NCBI GenBank assembly: GCA_900769055.1
Contig: CAAGFF010000001.1
Coordinates: 1-5,426, forward strand
DNA: 5,426 nucleotides
Source: an uncultured Prevotella sp.
Lineage (GTDB): Bacteria; Bacteroidota; Bacteroidia; Bacteroidales; Bacteroidaceae
Direction: 5' to 3'
Numbering within the stretch: position 1 is the first letter of the stretch; each line of letters begins with the position of its first letter. The translations under genes were made by a program, and so were the position numbers. Shown in pieces: positions 4,692 through 5,426 of the stretch. The notes under the pieces are model-generated. The model had not been told where the DNA came from, made no database searches, and saw nothing but the letters and a program-made list of their open reading frames with translations.

Positions 4692-5286
4692 CAGGCCCCT
4701 GAATAGAGTTGGGAGGATTGTATTCTACCGTGAAAGACGCAAGGAACTGTTCGACTACTACAAGTTTGCCTATGTCATTGATAATGAACTGCGCAATCTG
4801 AAAAATAAGGAGGAGAACGTAGAGCTGGTGAAATTGGATGACGACGCGGACGTGATTGATGAGGAGGTGGCAGCCAATAGCGGAATAAGCCATAACGCAG
4901 GGCTGTTTCTGCGGCTGCTGAGGAAAATGAACGCACGGCAGTTCTCTGGCAAGACGTGGCTGCTGGTGTTCAGCATAGCCATGAACCATCCGAAATTCGG
5001 CTACAACGGTACGCTCAAGGACTTCCACAATAAGGTGATACGGGGGATAGCAGAGAGCACTATTGGCTACAATGGCGTGAACAACAGCCTGAAGAGTGAG
5101 CTGCCGGGCAATGCCGAAGACAGAAAGGAGACAAAGGAACGCTTCCTGGGCAAAAACAGCGAATGGAAGGATGACGAGTTTGTACGGAAGATGCTGGACA
5201 AAGACAGGATAGCAAAGAGTTTCCTGTGCAGCATAGAGGAACACTTCCGGGAAAGGTGTCATGATGTTGTAGGAAGTTTATCTTAG
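4624..5286 (+). CDS. Unknown protein, start uncertain
   Basis: The frame opens after a TGA at 4609-4611 and stops with TAG at 5284-5286. The first in-frame start is TTG 4624, giving 220 residues, but residues 1-31 are Ser/Arg-rich and look like an out-of-frame copy of the preceding gene. Protein-like sequence begins near 4717 (RIVFYRERRKELFDYYKF). No in-frame ATG, GTG or TTG lies between the preceding stop (4691) and that point; only CTG 4699 and ATT 4717, directly after GGGAGG, are available. A GTG at 4828 lies 14 nt after GGAGG (4809-4813) but would drop a plausible helix. The body is charged and helical, with an acidic patch LDDDADVIDEE, then LFLRLLRKMN, GKTWLLVFSIAMNHPKFGYNG, and a Lys/Glu-rich C-terminus. 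It has no signal peptide and no motif I can name. Six of ten isoleucines from 4717 on are ATA. It could be translationally coupled, frameshift-fused or a 5'-truncated gene. Confidence 0.6.
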   Translation: MTRLRKSQSLSSRSTLLCRSSTDRPLNRVGRIVFYRERRKELFDYYKFAYVIDNELRNLKNKEENVELVKLDDDADVIDEEVAANSGISHNAGLFLRLLRKMNARQFSGKTWLLVFSIAMNHPKFGYNGTLKDFHNKVIRGIAESTIGYNGVNNSLKSELPGNAEDRKETKERFLGKNSEWKDDEFVRKMLDKDRIAKSFLCSIEEHFRERCHDVVGSLS

Positions 5287-5315
5287 GTCAAGCATTAAAT
5301 CTCGTAGATTTTATG

Positions 5316-5323
5316 TATTTTTG
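5316..5323 (+). promoter_or_regulatory. Predicted -7 box before the right-edge gene
   Basis: TATTTTTG matches TAnnTTTG exactly and is followed by CAGC, as at the two promoters around aspS. No good -33 element is visible; ATTA at 5294-5297 is the nearest candidate, 18 nt away. The predicted start of transcription (about 5329-5330) falls on the first ATG of the gene. Confidence 0.5.
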
Positions 5324-5327
5324 CAGC

Positions 5328-5426
5328 ATGGAAAAAATGAAGGATGATTTTGAGATGTTATGGCTCGAAAGGCGGAAGCGTATACTTGCTGCCGATGACG
5401 AATACCGTAAGGCCACAGACGGCTAC
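5328..5426 (+). CDS. Unknown protein, N-terminal 33 residues, cut by the window edge
   Basis: The ATG at 5328 opens a frame that is still open at the right edge. The peptide begins MEKMKDDFEMLW and continues LERRKRILAADDEYRKATD: a charged amphipathic helix with no signal peptide so far. I do not recognise it. A second ATG at 5337 (MKDDFEML) may be the true start, because the -7 box at 5316-5323 would place the transcription start on the first ATG. It follows the preceding ORF by 41 bp with no terminator between them. Coding is likely from composition and the promoter, but the protein cannot be named from 33 residues. Confidence 0.65.
   Translation, partial: MEKMKDDFEMLWLERRKRILAADDEYRKATDGY

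Noticed and set aside
4654..5262. Minus-strand ORF of 202 codons opposite the unknown rightward ORF
   Set aside because: Its composition (many Cys, His and Leu) is less protein-like than the plus-strand frame, and it has no promoter or neighbour on its strand. It remains a weak alternative because the plus-strand gene lacks a clear start.

Overview
The window looks like chromosomal DNA from a Bacteroidales bacterium, most likely Prevotella or a close relative. This is inferred from five intergenic copies of the Bacteroidetes -7 promoter element TAnnTTTG, A/T-rich gene starts with little Shine-Dalgarno sequence, and the gene content (DUF1573 protein, DUF2582-type winged-helix protein, exported GH88/GH105 hydrolase). 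No database search was possible, so the genus is a guess.

Layout. Bases 1-110 hold no convincing gene, only a short hairpin and a 24-codon minus-strand micro-ORF. A minus-strand terminator (111-146) and a 22-bp tandem repeat (163-228) follow. The left half is then read leftward: an exported DUF1573 protein (216-620), a 177-bp gap with a promoter and a candidate folded RNA leader, and an exported unsaturated-glucuronyl/rhamnogalacturonyl hydrolase (798-1910). A 138-bp divergent promoter region (1911-2048) separates this from the right half, which is read rightward: aspS (2049-3806); a 177-bp gap with a promoter; a small winged-helix protein with a histone-H1-like Lys/Thr/Ala tail (3984-4289); a strong terminator (4309-4346); a second small helix-turn-helix-like protein ending in SLSLFD (4359-4691); a +1-frame unknown ORF without a normal start codon (up to 4624-5286); and the first 33 codons of another unknown gene (5328 to the edge).

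How the genes fit together. AspRS is a translation housekeeping enzyme. The two proteins at the left are exported and probably act in the periplasm; the hydrolase would trim oligosaccharides from pectin or similar polymers, yet no SusC/SusD-like genes are visible beside it. The two small proteins downstream of aspS both look like DNA-binding winged-helix proteins with different tails, one cationic and one acidic with a possible sliding-clamp-binding end. That pair and the start-less ORF behind it are the least ordinary part of the window. I see no CRISPR array, tRNA, rRNA, insertion sequence or complete defence system.
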